From positions 1 through 30,258 of the IMG/VR virus record IMGVR_UViG_3300037042_000738: a stretch of 30,258 nucleotides of DNA; one strand, given 5' to 3'. Below the pieces are notes generated by a model. It ran no database searches. It was not told the DNA's origin and saw only the letters and a list, made by a program, of their open reading frames with translations. Each line of letters begins with the position of its first letter. Within the stretch, counting starts at the first letter, position 1. The stretch is from a virus. This document shows positions 8,588 to 20,200 of the stretch, in pieces. The position numbers were made by a program, and so were the translations under genes.

Positions 8588-8619
8588 CTTGGAAATTCTA
8601 ATTCTTCCCATTAAATTTG
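8588..8619 (+). promoter_or_regulatory. Bacteroidetes-type promoter-like sequence
   Basis: The gap 8548-8633 is the only intergenic space longer than a few bases in the window. It contains TAAATTTG (8612-8619), an exact match to the Bacteroidetes -7 consensus TAnnTTTG. Twenty bases upstream is CTTG (8588-8591), matching three of four positions of the -33 element TTTG. Transcription would begin near 8624-8628, leaving a very short leader before the ATG at 8634. If real, host RNA polymerase would drive the downstream cargo and polymerase genes late in infection. An AT-rich gap can produce such a match by chance. Confidence 0.4.
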
Positions 8620-8633
8620 TAACTTAACACGCC

Positions 8634-11291
8634 ATGGCTTCATATACCGATATTATCCCAAAGTTTAACCCCTACATCCAGCAGCTTCCTGTGGAAGCTA
8701 TGGTGAAGGTGGGTATGGAGAAGCAGAAACGCTATGATGAAGGCGTTCAAAAAATTCAGTCCCAGATAGATAATATTGCTGGTATTGATATTGTTCATGA
8801 TGCTGATAAAGCATATCTGCAATCAAAGCTCAACGAACTGGGAAACAACCTGAGAACGGTTGCAGCTGGTGATTTTTCTAACTTTCAGTTAGTTAACTCA
8901 GTTGGGGGCATGACTAATCAAGTTATCAAAGATCCATTTGTCCAAAATGCTGTTGCTTCTACGGCTAATCATAGGAAGAACATGGAACAAATGGACAAGG
9001 ATGCTGCTGAAGGAAAGCTCACTCCTGATAACAAATGGTTTTACGAAAACCAGTTTTCAAGCTATTTGAAGTCTCCAAAGGCTGGACAGTTATTTAGCGG
9101 AAAGTATATCAAAAACTATGATATTGATAAAGATATACTAGAGATGGTAAAGGCTGCTCATGGTGATGAGGCTGAGTGGGAAGAACAAGCTAGAAATCCT
9201 GATGGTAGTATCAATGCTGATATACTGGTTGAAAAATCTAAGAAAGGACTCCTTTCTCCAAAACTTAGAAATATTGTAGATACAGTTTTCTCAAAGCCAC
9301 AGGTTCAACAACAGTTGATGATCTCTGGACTTTATAATTATAAAGACTACACTCCCCAGGATTTATTAAAAACACAGGATGTTTCTCTTCAAGCTCTTAC
9401 AGATAAAGCTATGAAGATGAGAGAACAGTATGCTGTAGTTAGTGCAGTTAATTCTAAAGATGCAGCAGATGCTGACAAAGCTATTGTAGCAATTGATGAT
9501 CAAATTAATAACTATAGAGAACAGTATAATAGATTTGTTGAGAAATTGAATAATAATCCTGAGTCTGCTAAGATTGAACTCTATTCTCAAAATCTTAAAG
9601 AAAGATATGTCTCTGACTTTTCTTGGGAAGCAAATTCTCAGAAAAGTAAGGTGGCTCCTCAATTTGATGTTAGTATCAGAAGAGCTACGTATGAACTTAG
9701 TGTAGCAAAAGAGAAGTTTGATCAGTGGATTCAAAAGGAACAGCTTGATATATCTAGAGCAAATTTAGCAATTGCTCAAGAAGATGCTAAAAGAAAAAGA
9801 CTTATTGCTGAGGGTAAACTTAATCCTGATGGAAGTGCAAAGGTGACATTCTCTCTTGGAGCTGTTGATCCTGCTAAAGCTGCTGCAACTGGATCATCTT
9901 CTTGGAAAGACGAAAGTAAGGCACTGACAAATGAACAACTAGATCTTCAAACAAAACTCATCATGTCCCTCCCTGGATATGAAGATTTGTATGTTATGAA
10001 AGATGGTCAGCTTGTTCCAAATCGTGATAAGTATGGTGATCAGGGTCTGTTAGATAAAATGGGTGAAGCACTTGTTGCACTTAACAAAGCTCATTTGAAT
10101 GGTACAGTTAATCCTAATCTTAGAGGGGATGTTCAACGTTACTATGATTTGGCATCATTAACTTCACAGAGAGCTGTAGAAGAAAATGCAATTGAGGATA
10201 AGTTTAGACCTTTACTTAATCAGTTTGATAAAAATGTCAGAAGTCTTCCTGGGATGAAAGATTCTTTTGTAGTTGATTACTATGCTCCAAAAGAAGTTTC
10301 TGAGAGTCCAAAGCCTAGAACAATGACTGTAAACAAACAAGATATTTTTGACTACTATCTCTGGAAAAATTTAGATTCAGATAAAGGAGGAAGTGCAGCT
10401 AAAGAAAGAATTGTTTCAAGACATGGTGAAGATGGATTTTTTGGATTAAATCGTTTATTGAATCAAGTGTATAGAAACACTCCTGATAATAATCTTTTAT
10501 ATAGTCTTTCAGAAGGTATTCAAAATGCAATCACTGCTATTCCAAATTTAAAAAATAGCATGAATCAAAGAGAATCACAGTATAGAAATTTACAAACACA
10601 AAGACAATATTATTACGGAACATCAAATACGGCAAAACCAGAAGATAAACTTACTGTAAATCAAATATTTGCAGCACAAGTATCTGCTCTTACAGGTGAA
10701 CAATCAGGTGATTATGAAACACTCATTAAATGGTTAGATGCTACAAAACCAGAAAACCTGAACAATAATCTTTATGATCATTATAAAGGATCTGATGGTA
10801 AGTGGTATATTCAGGTGAGAAGAAATACTGGCGAAGGGAAATTTGAATATTCAGAAGCTCTCTCTGTTCCATACGATGTTGTCCAAAAACTTGGAGGGAA
10901 TTTAGATCCAAACGAGCAAGCATTCAATGATGTATTTGGTGGATTCCTTAATATATATGGATGGGACGCTACTGCAAAAGATGTTAAATCCAAAGATGCT
11001 GAATCTACGGCTGTTATGAGAGGTCCTGTTGGAAAATACTCTGTTGGATACCATCTTAAAAAATTTGGAGGTGGATATGTTCCATATGCCTACGTTAGAG
11101 ATTCTAATGGAAATATTCTTGCCAATGGTGTACAAGTAGATTTTTCTGTATATTCAAAAGATAAATCTTTGTCTCCTGCTCAAAGAAAGATGTTCTCAGA
11201 TGCTCAAACTATAATTAGTCCAGCGGATATGCTTCCCAAGCTTAATATGCTTGATGAGCACTTTTTTGATCTTCTGCTAAAAAATAAATAA
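8634..11291 (+). CDS. Helical virion cargo protein of crAss-like phage type
   Basis: An 885-residue protein with no enzyme motif. The N-terminal part (IIPKFNPYIQQLPVEAM, then a helical run ending KLNELGNNL and the phrase AAGDFSNFQLVNSVGG) is a type I recognise from crAss-like cargo proteins that sit next to the virion polymerase. The first 500 residues are mostly predicted helix with charged heptad-like stretches (about 270-400). The last 200 residues look more beta-rich, with GKWYIQVRR, then repeated Gly/Tyr/Val patches (GKYSVGYHL, YVPYAYVRD). It is the first gene after the promoter-like gap and is followed after 3 bases by the polymerase gene, so the two are co-transcribed. Likely role: an internal protein that accompanies or scaffolds the polymerase. 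Function is inferred from context; the gene itself is certain. Confidence 0.75.
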   Translation: MASYTDIIPKFNPYIQQLPVEAMVKVGMEKQKRYDEGVQKIQSQIDNIAGIDIVHDADKAYLQSKLNELGNNLRTVAAGDFSNFQLVNSVGGMTNQVIKDPFVQNAVASTANHRKNMEQMDKDAAEGKLTPDNKWFYENQFSSYLKSPKAGQLFSGKYIKNYDIDKDILEMVKAAHGDEAEWEEQARNPDGSINADILVEKSKKGLLSPKLRNIVDTVFSKPQVQQQLMISGLYNYKDYTPQDLLKTQDVSLQALTDKAMKMREQYAVVSAVNSKDAADADKAIVAIDDQINNYREQYNRFVEKLNNNPESAKIELYSQNLKERYVSDFSWEANSQKSKVAPQFDVSIRRATYELSVAKEKFDQWIQKEQLDISRANLAIAQEDAKRKRLIAEGKLNPDGSAKVTFSLGAVDPAKAAATGSSSWKDESKALTNEQLDLQTKLIMSLPGYEDLYVMKDGQLVPNRDKYGDQGLLDKMGEALVALNKAHLNGTVNPNLRGDVQRYYDLASLTSQRAVEENAIEDKFRPLLNQFDKNVRSLPGMKDSFVVDYYAPKEVSESPKPRTMTVNKQDIFDYYLWKNLDSDKGGSAAKERIVSRHGEDGFFGLNRLLNQVYRNTPDNNLLYSLSEGIQNAITAIPNLKNSMNQRESQYRNLQTQRQYYYGTSNTAKPEDKLTVNQIFAAQVSALTGEQSGDYETLIKWLDATKPENLNNNLYDHYKGSDGKWYIQVRRNTGEGKFEYSEALSVPYDVVQKLGGNLDPNEQAFNDVFGGFLNIYGWDATAKDVKSKDAESTAVMRGPVGKYSVGYHLKKFGGGYVPYAYVRDSNGNILANGVQVDFSVYSKDKSLSPAQRKMFSDAQTIISPADMLPKLNMLDEHFFDLLLKNK

Positions 11292-11294
11292 GAC

Positions 11295-14200
11295 ATGGCT
11301 TTACCAGATGAGCAAATAATAAAGAATACTGAAGGTGGGATTCCTGATCCTACAGCCAAACCTTTTATAACATATCCAAGCAAGTTTTCCCCTGCTCCTT
11401 TGGATATTGGTACTAGTGGTGCTGATGGTGGTCAGAGTTCTATTCTTAATACGGCTTTGTTCCTTACAAATCCTATTCAGAAAAATTCTAGACTCAATTC
11501 TGGGAGCTTTGTTACATATAACCCAAATGATATTGATCTTTCTGGTAGATATGATAGATGGATATTAGGAGCAGATAATGAAGACCTTTCTGGAAAACTT
11601 CAATCAGGTTGGGATCAAGCAGCTAATGGTTTGCTCAAAGGATTAGGTATTGCTGGTACAACATTTCTTCAGGGTACAGCTGGGCTAGTCTATGGGCTTG
11701 GTGCAGCAGTTGGTCAAGGAGAACTTAATAAATTCTACAATAACGACTTTTCAAATTTCATGGCTGATTTGAATAAGTCAATGGAAACAGCTCTTCCTAA
11801 CTATTATACTGCTGTTGAAAGAAATGCAAACTGGTATAGTCCAGACAACTGGTTCACTGCAAACTTTTTCTGGGATAAGATTATTAAAAACCTTGGTTTT
11901 TCTGTAGGAGCCCTTGGATCTGGTGCTGCTGTAGCAGGTGCTCTTTCTAAAGTTCCCACGTTATTTGGATTGTCTAAAGCAGGAATGATTGGTAAAGTGA
12001 GTGCTGCTCTTGAAGAAGGACTTGCTGGTGTTCCTCAGATTGAAAGAGCTGCTAAGGCACAGAGCATTATTATGGAGAATGCTAAGCTTATTAATACAAT
12101 AAATAAGCTAAGTACTGTTGAGAGAGGTGTAGTGGCTGGACTTTCTGCTGCTACAGAAGGCGGTATTGAAGCTCTCCAAGGACTTAATGATTATAGAGAT
12201 AAGTTAATTGATCAATATAGAAAAACATTTGGAACAGATCCTGTAGGTGAAGATTTAAATGCAATTAATGAAAAAGCAGAAGATCTTGGTAATGCAAGGT
12301 TTGGATTGAACATGCTCCTATTGACAGGAACAAACTATATTCAAATTCCTAGAATCCTTGGTGGTTCATATTCTGCTGGTAGAAACAATCTTGTAAACGC
12401 TGTTCGTAATAATTTTGAAAAAGGGATGTTGGAAAGTGCTCTTCCAACAAAAGGATTTCCAAAACTTCTTTACAAAGCAAAAAATGTAGCTGGTCTTTTT
12501 ATCTCTCCTACAGAAGGATTTGAAGAGGGGGCTCAGTATGCTATCGAAAAGGGTGTTGAATCCTATTACAATAAAAAAGACTATTCTAAAGATCAATCTC
12601 TCAACCAGTTCATTAGTTCATTAAGTGATGCTGCTGGAGAGGGAATTAGATCAGTTGCTGATAAAGAGGGCATGGAATCCGTGCTAATTGGAGCACTCTC
12701 TGGAGGAATTCAACAGGCTGGTTTTGTTGGAAGATATACCACTCCTGAGGGTAAAACATCTTTTGGTTTTGGTAAGTCTGGGGAACTAGCAGAAAGAGGA
12801 TGGACAGGATATGGTGGGGCTCTTGCTAAAAATACAGCTGAGTTAGCAAAAGCTGCTCCTTTTACACTTAAGGGAGATAACTGGCTAAAGGATAATATAG
12901 ATGCTACAAAAAGAGCTGTAGTATTACAAGAGGAGTTTGATAAACAAGTGAGACAAGGTGATTTCCTTGAAGCTAAGGACAATCAGTTTGACTACCAGCA
13001 TAACTATCTCACTCCTAGAATTAAATATGGCAGATTTGATCTAGTGATGGATGATATTTCTTTCTATAGATCCACTGGTGCTACACAAGAAGGTCTTGAT
13101 CAATTGAAACAAAAAGGTATTGCTTCTGAACTTGATACAATTGAAAGCTTTGGGCAAAGACTGAATAATTTTAAAAATCATGCCACTCTTGTAAAAACTT
13201 TACAAGAAACATATAAACTTAGCTATGGATCATTAGTAGATAAAACTACTAATAAGCCTTTATATTCTGATGAGGCTATTGACAAGATGGTATATGCAGC
13301 AGCAAAGATTGCTGACTATGATAGAAGAATTCCTGAGATTTCAGCCAAGCTTGTAGATGCTGGAATTAATGTTACAGAGATTGTTGAAAGTGTCCTCACT
13401 GGTAAACCAGAAGCAAAACAACTTATAGAAGATGCTTTTAGTAAAATTGATAAAATAGAAACTCCTGGGTTAGCAGATGAGTTGAAGGTGTCTTTGGAAG
13501 ATGTTAACGAACTGTCTCTTCGTAGAAAACAGTTCTTGAGTGATTATAATGATATTAAAGCTAACCCTCTTAAATATACAACTAAGACTGCCACTCCTGC
13601 TGATCCTACGGTCACTGGAGAAACTATCACTATCAAAACTGTAGATGGTGAAAAACAAGTTGCTGTAGGAGAAAGATATGTTGGTGGATCTAAAGAGATT
13701 CAAACAAAAGAGGGTGTCACAATCAATAAGTTTACAGAGTTTGATGTAGTTGGAACAAATGATAAGGGTGATATAGTTATTAAGACTCTTGATGGAAAAA
13801 TCCATAATGTTACACCAAAAGCATTTGAAGAATATGGGCTTGCAAAATCTTCTGAGCTTGGTCGCACTGGAAGATTTTATATTGACAACTCTGACAAGAT
13901 TTTTAACTTTAGAAAGAAGGGTGGTAAAGAGATTCCTGGATATGTTGTGTACGACAAGAAGACTAAAACACTATTCTTTGAATCTATTGAGAAAAAACCA
14001 AACGGCAATCCTGTAAGCAGAATTCCTGTAAAGCTTGAGCAGTTTCAAGTTCAAGAAGGATATTCAAGACCTCAGATTTGGAGCAATCAAAGATTTTCTC
14101 CAGAAACAGAAGCATTACTTCAAGAAGCTCCTACACAGGAAGAGAAAGATGCTGAGGCAAACCTTGAGCAAAAGCTCAATTCTAGAAGAGCCATCATTAA

Positions 14201-17200
14201 GGAAATCCATGATGATGCTAAGGAAAGAATTGAATCTATTGATAAACAAATCACCTCTAAGAAAGAAGAACTCGCTAAGATAAATGAGGATCTGAAGGAA
14301 CTTGGTGAGGTGAAAGTGGCTGAGGCAAAGACCAAAAGAGAGAAAGCTCTTGAGGCAAAATACCCAGAACTCAGCAGACAGAAGATTAGATTTTCTAAAG
14401 TTTTCTCTAAGACAAGTAGAGCTCTTTTGAAGCTTGCTCGTTTGAAAGAAACACTACAAGATGAAATAGCACAGCTTGAAGGTGATAAGGATAATCTTGA
14501 AGCAAACGTTACATACTTTGAAGATTTCTTGCAGAATATGCGAGAGCTTCCAGAGAATGTATTTGATTTGGTTCAGGAGTTGAAAGATCAGGTTGAAGGA
14601 CTAAAAGATCTTACAAAGTCTACAGGTAAGCAGATTGTTCAGCTCAATGAGATGTCTGATGACATTGATGAAACTCTCAGAGATCTAACCAAATGGCTGA
14701 AGGATGCTCTTCAAAAGTTTGATAGTGAGTATCCTGCAGACATCAGAGATAGAGCTCAGAAGATCATTGAGTCTAAGACAATCTCCTTCCTGGAAGTAAG
14801 TGCTCTAAAAGATGCTATTTCTGACTATGCACTTATACAAGATCTGACTAAGGAGGTTTCTGTAAACCAGGGAATTCTTGATGAGGTGACGGCTAGCTTA
14901 GAAAAGCTAACAGAAAAGCTTGATGAGGTTGGAAAAGAGCAACGAGCTAAAGAGATCATTCTCAAAAAGTTTGAAGATATTGTTAGTAGAGAAGTTAAGA
15001 GAATTAAAGAAGAACGTGCTGTTTCCAGAGATGAGGCTGTGATCAATCAGATCCTGGGAACAATGAACCAGGGTGTTCAGAATAGAGAGTACCAAAGAGG
15101 TTATGAACCTGATTCAAAGATGTCTGCTGTAGCTGCTGCTACAAGCACATCTGCTCCTTCTGAAAAATCATTTGCCACTACTAAAGAGGATGTGGCTGAA
15201 CATCATGCTAGAGCTAATCGCTTTGGAGCAAGAATGCCTAATCTCCCTAATGCTGGTGAGATCAAGGGTGTTATTGTTACGTCCGCAACAGAAGGTGACA
15301 TCATCCCTGGATTGACTAACCATTTGAAACAGGGTAAGGAGGAGATTAAAGCTGAGACAACAATAGCCCTTGTTATGGCTATTCCTAACAAGGATGGTAA
15401 AGGATATACACTTATTGATGAGAATGGTGTACCTATTGCTGAAAGAGCTGCAGATGAGTCTAATGAAGACTATCAGAACAGAATCTTGAATAGTGCCATC
15501 TATCAGACATTCCCTATTAATATTGAAAGTAGATTCAGAGAGAGCGTTCCTCAGGAAGTTAGAATGAAGCTTGTAAACTCCTATGATGAATGGAGAAATG
15601 AAAAGCTTGCTGAAACCACTCTGAAGAACTATGATGTTAGACCTTCTTTCGGATTCACTGAGAAGGTTCAACAGCCTACAAAAGATGGTTTAGGATTTGA
15701 GACTGACTATAATGCAAGGGTTGCTCTTCAAGATTCTGGTCTAATTACAGAAGATGACTTGGGATCTAGACAACTTGTATATGTCCCAACAACGGAAGAA
15801 ACAATTGCTCTTGGTTCTACATCTTTCACCAATGCACTTGGTAGAACTTTCCTCATCACTAAGAATGGATATGTTCCTCTGAATAATAGACAGCATACAG
15901 CTCAAGAAGCTGAGACCATCCATCAAGTGATGGTTCGTCTAGCTGAGATTATTGCAGAAGAGAATACAAAAGGTAAGTTTGTTTACGATCAATCCCTTGA
16001 GGCTCAACGACTTGTAAATTGGTTGAGAAGTGTCACCTATTGGGGAACTCCTAAAGCAGCAGCTGGATATAATAGTGTATGGTTCCAGAAGACAGATAAT
16101 GGACTTAAACTTTTCATGTCTGGAAAGACTAATGAGAAAGGAGAGAACATTCCCATCTGTGACTTTGGAGCTATAGCTCTTAATGAGAATAAAGGCATCA
16201 TCACTGGAGCTCTCCAGAAGATGTATTTGAATACAAATGCTAAAGCTACCAGTGCAGACTATTATAACGAGAGATATGAGCAAATAACAGGAGTTAATGA
16301 AGATGGTAGTGTAAGCTTTGTAATGTGGCCGAACTATCAAACCTATCTGCTCTCCAAGAAGAATGCTGACGGAAGTGCTAGAAATGGTGAAGAGATTCCT
16401 CTCACTACCAACATCAGACCTCTCAAGAACAGTGAAGATGTTAACAAATATGGTATCTATTTTACCATTGATGAGAAGAATATTGATAAGAGATTTACAG
16501 ACATTTCTCCTGAAGGAAAAACTGTAACCATTCAACCAGAAGGTAAAACAGCCCCCAAGGGTAAGTTTGTCCTCGATGGAAAAACAGAAAACTCTGCTCC
16601 TATACGCTCAGGAGAAGTTGAATTAGGTAATGTAAGATTTACGGCAGATGAGTCTGATCTGGATGGATCAGTCAAAATCCTTGCATCTACAGATGAGTCA
16701 CTGATCAATGCTGTTGGTCAGAAACTAAGAGATGCTGGTGAGGTAGATGATCCAGAGGTAGTCTTTAATACACTTGCTAAGGTTGCTCTCAAAAAGATAA
16801 GAGAGGATTTGGCTGCTGTTACAGAACAACAAGCTCCTGCTCCTACAGTTACACCCACCACTGTTGAAGAAGCTCCCGCACCCACAGCTCCTACAGCAGC
16901 TCCTGTTTCTAGTGTAGATGTTACTCAACAAAAAACATTATTTAGAGCTTTTGAAAAAGCCTTCTATGAAGGTAATGATAAAAGATACGAGAATATATCA
17001 GACGAAACTTTAGCTAAGCTTTCTTCTGCCACTCGTCAATACTTGTTGAATCTGTATGAGGCGTTAAAGCCCTACAACTCTACATTCCAGCGTCTGGGTA
17101 AAATTCTTGATACACAAACTAGTAAAGAACTTACTACTGATGACGAGAAAATAAAGTACGTCACCTCTTCTTACTTTGGTGGATTGGGTCGCGGGTCAAG

Positions 17201-20200
17201 TGAAATGGGTTCTTCTACCAATCCTAAACACAAAGACCTGGTGATGCCTGTACCATCTGCAGATGTACTTGGTAACATTAACGAGGTGTTTGGTGCAAAA
17301 TTAACTGATGCAGAACTAGCTGCCTTAGAAGGAGCTAAACCTGCTGCTCCTGCTGTTGAAACTGTAACAAAAGATGAGAACCAACAGCTGAATGATGCAT
17401 GGAATGCCACAGAAGGCAATCCTGACAATCCTGAAGAATATCGTGTTGTTCTGGATGATAACTATGATGAGACAGAAGACTTTGCTAAGTTTGAGGAGTT
17501 TCTGAAAAGAGCTCTCCCAACAGTTCCTGTATATAGAGTAAAGAACATGCTCAGAGGAGCTAACGGTGTTAGAGCTATGGGTATGTTCAAGAAAGCTGCC
17601 ATCTACCTGTGGGAATCTGCTGAGGTGGGTACAGGCTATCACGAGGTGTTCGAGGCTGTATGGAAGATGTTTGCCACTCCTAGAGAACAGAAGGCTATTC
17701 GTAATGAGTTCAGAAATAGAACTGGACAGTTCAAGGATAGACCTTCTGGACAGATGGTTAAATACTCTGAGGCTACAGATCAGCAAATCAAAGAGCAGCT
17801 AGCTGAAGAATTTAGAGCTTACATCAAGGATGGCGTGATTCCTCCTAAGCCTGTCAAAGCTAAACCATTCATTCTCAAGTTGTTTGCTGACATCTGGTCA
17901 ATGATTAAGGCTTTTGTCATTGGTTCTAATGCTCAGAGCAACACTGAAAGACTGTTTGAGAAAATCAACAAAGGCTATTACAAGAGATATACAGGACTAG
18001 AAAGTGCTATGTCCTATGCTAATGCTGGCATTATTGATATAGAAGATGCTACCATTACAGATGATGCTGAGCTTAGCGAGATCCCTGGATTTACAAATAG
18101 TGAGGTGCATGACTTCATGCAACAAATGACCTTCTTGGCTGTAGGCTTTCTCACTAGAGATAACAAGAGCTTGTTCAATGTTTCCTCAGATCTTACAAAG
18201 GCTGATGTATATGGTAAGGTTCAGGCTAACTTGATGGAGACATTCAAGAAGATTTCAAACATAGAGAAAGAAAGACTTAAGAAAGGGGAAATCACACAGG
18301 AAGCAGCTGACCAGAAGGAAGCTGATATGAGAGGCTTATTCAACAAGATGCTCCTCAACTGGGACAGTCTTCTTGAAAACCATGAGATCTACCTTAGAAA
18401 GTATGGTATTGAGTTTGATGAGAATGATGAGATGAATGTGAAGGATGAGAATAATACAGGTAGAGGTGAGTACGATGGATCTCATAAGGTGGATCATTTC
18501 AGAAAGATGAACAGTGCTGTAAGACTTGTTCTTGCCACTATGCCTATTTTAGATAATAATGGTAAGCCTATTCTTTCTCCAATTGGTGGAGTTAAGCTTA
18601 TGCCTGTTGGTGAGACATACATCTCCATCATGAATAGAGTACATGATTCTGTTGATGCAGATGATATGATGAACAGAATCAGAGAGATGGCTAAAGAGGA
18701 TACCAACTATGAGACCCTCTATAGAAGACTTGCAAAAGTATCCTCAGAAGATCTTCCCAATTGGGATGCTATGGAACTTGATGATATTAAGCTAGTTACA
18801 GCATTCTCATCTCAGTTCACTAAACAAAACCCTGAGGTGAAGGTGCTTAACATCCTTCCTATGGGAGGTGTTCAGGTGGGTGAAGCAAATCTCACCACTG
18901 CTTCCAGACAGCTTGAAAGAAACTATGTTAATGGAATCAAGACTGTTGCAATGAAGCCTGATAATAAATTCTTTGAATACAACTTCAAAGAGAAGGCATA
19001 TATTGCAAAGCCTGGTGCTTTTGATGGTGTAAAACTTACAGAAGATCCCGCTACATATGTTAAGTTCTTGGCTAATGTAGGAATTGAGTTTGACATTAAT
19101 GATATCATTAACCTGTCTGTAACCAATCCTGCTCTCTACACTAGATTTAGAGAAGCTACATCTGGTGTTCTGAAGAGTTTCAAAGAGCGTAAGAAGATTG
19201 TATCTTTCTCAGATCAGGCTCTTGATATCAAAGGACGCTTGCTAACACTTGGTGGAATCCAAGCAAGAATCAGTAATCCTGAGTTCTCTAGTACGTTCTA
19301 TGGTGTAAGCGGTGAGAAGCTTCAGACATTCATGGGAACCAATCCCAGCTTTGATCTGTATAAGGAACTTTCTAAGTTTCCTACATATGAATCATTGAAT
19401 GGTCATCCTAGATTTGGCTATCTGTATACAGACAGCTTTGCTCAGAACTCCGTGATTCTCAATGCTATATTCAACATCAATAAGGATACAAAGACTGGCT
19501 CTAGAAGACAAGGTGCTGAGGCTAAAGAATACATGAAGCCTGGTGTTGCAAATGGTACAATTAACCAGGTGAGCGGAAAGAAGAAAGAGTCTTCCAAACT
19601 TAATTTTAGAGAGCGTTTGATTCAGGAGATTAACATGAACCTGGATGGTTACTATTATAACCTGGTAGCTGGCGATGCTTCTCTGGAATATATGACCTAC
19701 ATGGGTAATGAAATTAAGAATGAAGATCTTGATCCTGGAAAGACCATTGTACAAGAAATCTTCAGAGGCTACCTGATTGATGAAATCAATCTGGCTAGAG
19801 AGAACAGACCCACTGTTAAATCAGCTGATTCTGAGAAGCTTAGATTCATGGATGCCATCCTTGGAAGTGAGCTAGCTAATGATTTACTCTCTCAAAAGGA
19901 TAAAACTGCTGAGCAGATCTATGAAGATAACAAGACAAAGATTGATAACGCATTTGAGAAATACATCAATAATTCTACAGAATCCTTCAAGAAAGTACTG
20001 ACACAGTATAGTATTATCTCTGAGGAAGCTGATGGAACCTTTGAGGTGAGCGATCTTGCATTTGCAAAAACTGGAGAAGCTTCTAAAGATGTATTGAATA
20101 GAAACCTTAAGAGACTGAATATCAATTACATAATTGCAAATATTGAGTTCCACAAGTTGCTTTATTCTGATCCTTATATGTACAAGGATGAGCTGAAGCG

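Noticed and set aside
15939-16535. 198-codon open frame on the minus strand
   Set aside because: It lies entirely within the polymerase gene and is a Ser/Ile/Cys-rich antisense shadow with no motif. The same applies to other minus-strand frames such as 5113-5604 and 6088-6525.
16833-16910. DNA tandem repeat at the Pro/Ala linker
   Set aside because: The amino acids repeat but the codons vary (GCT, GCA, GCC; CCT, CCC), so it is a low-complexity protein linker, not a DNA tandem repeat.
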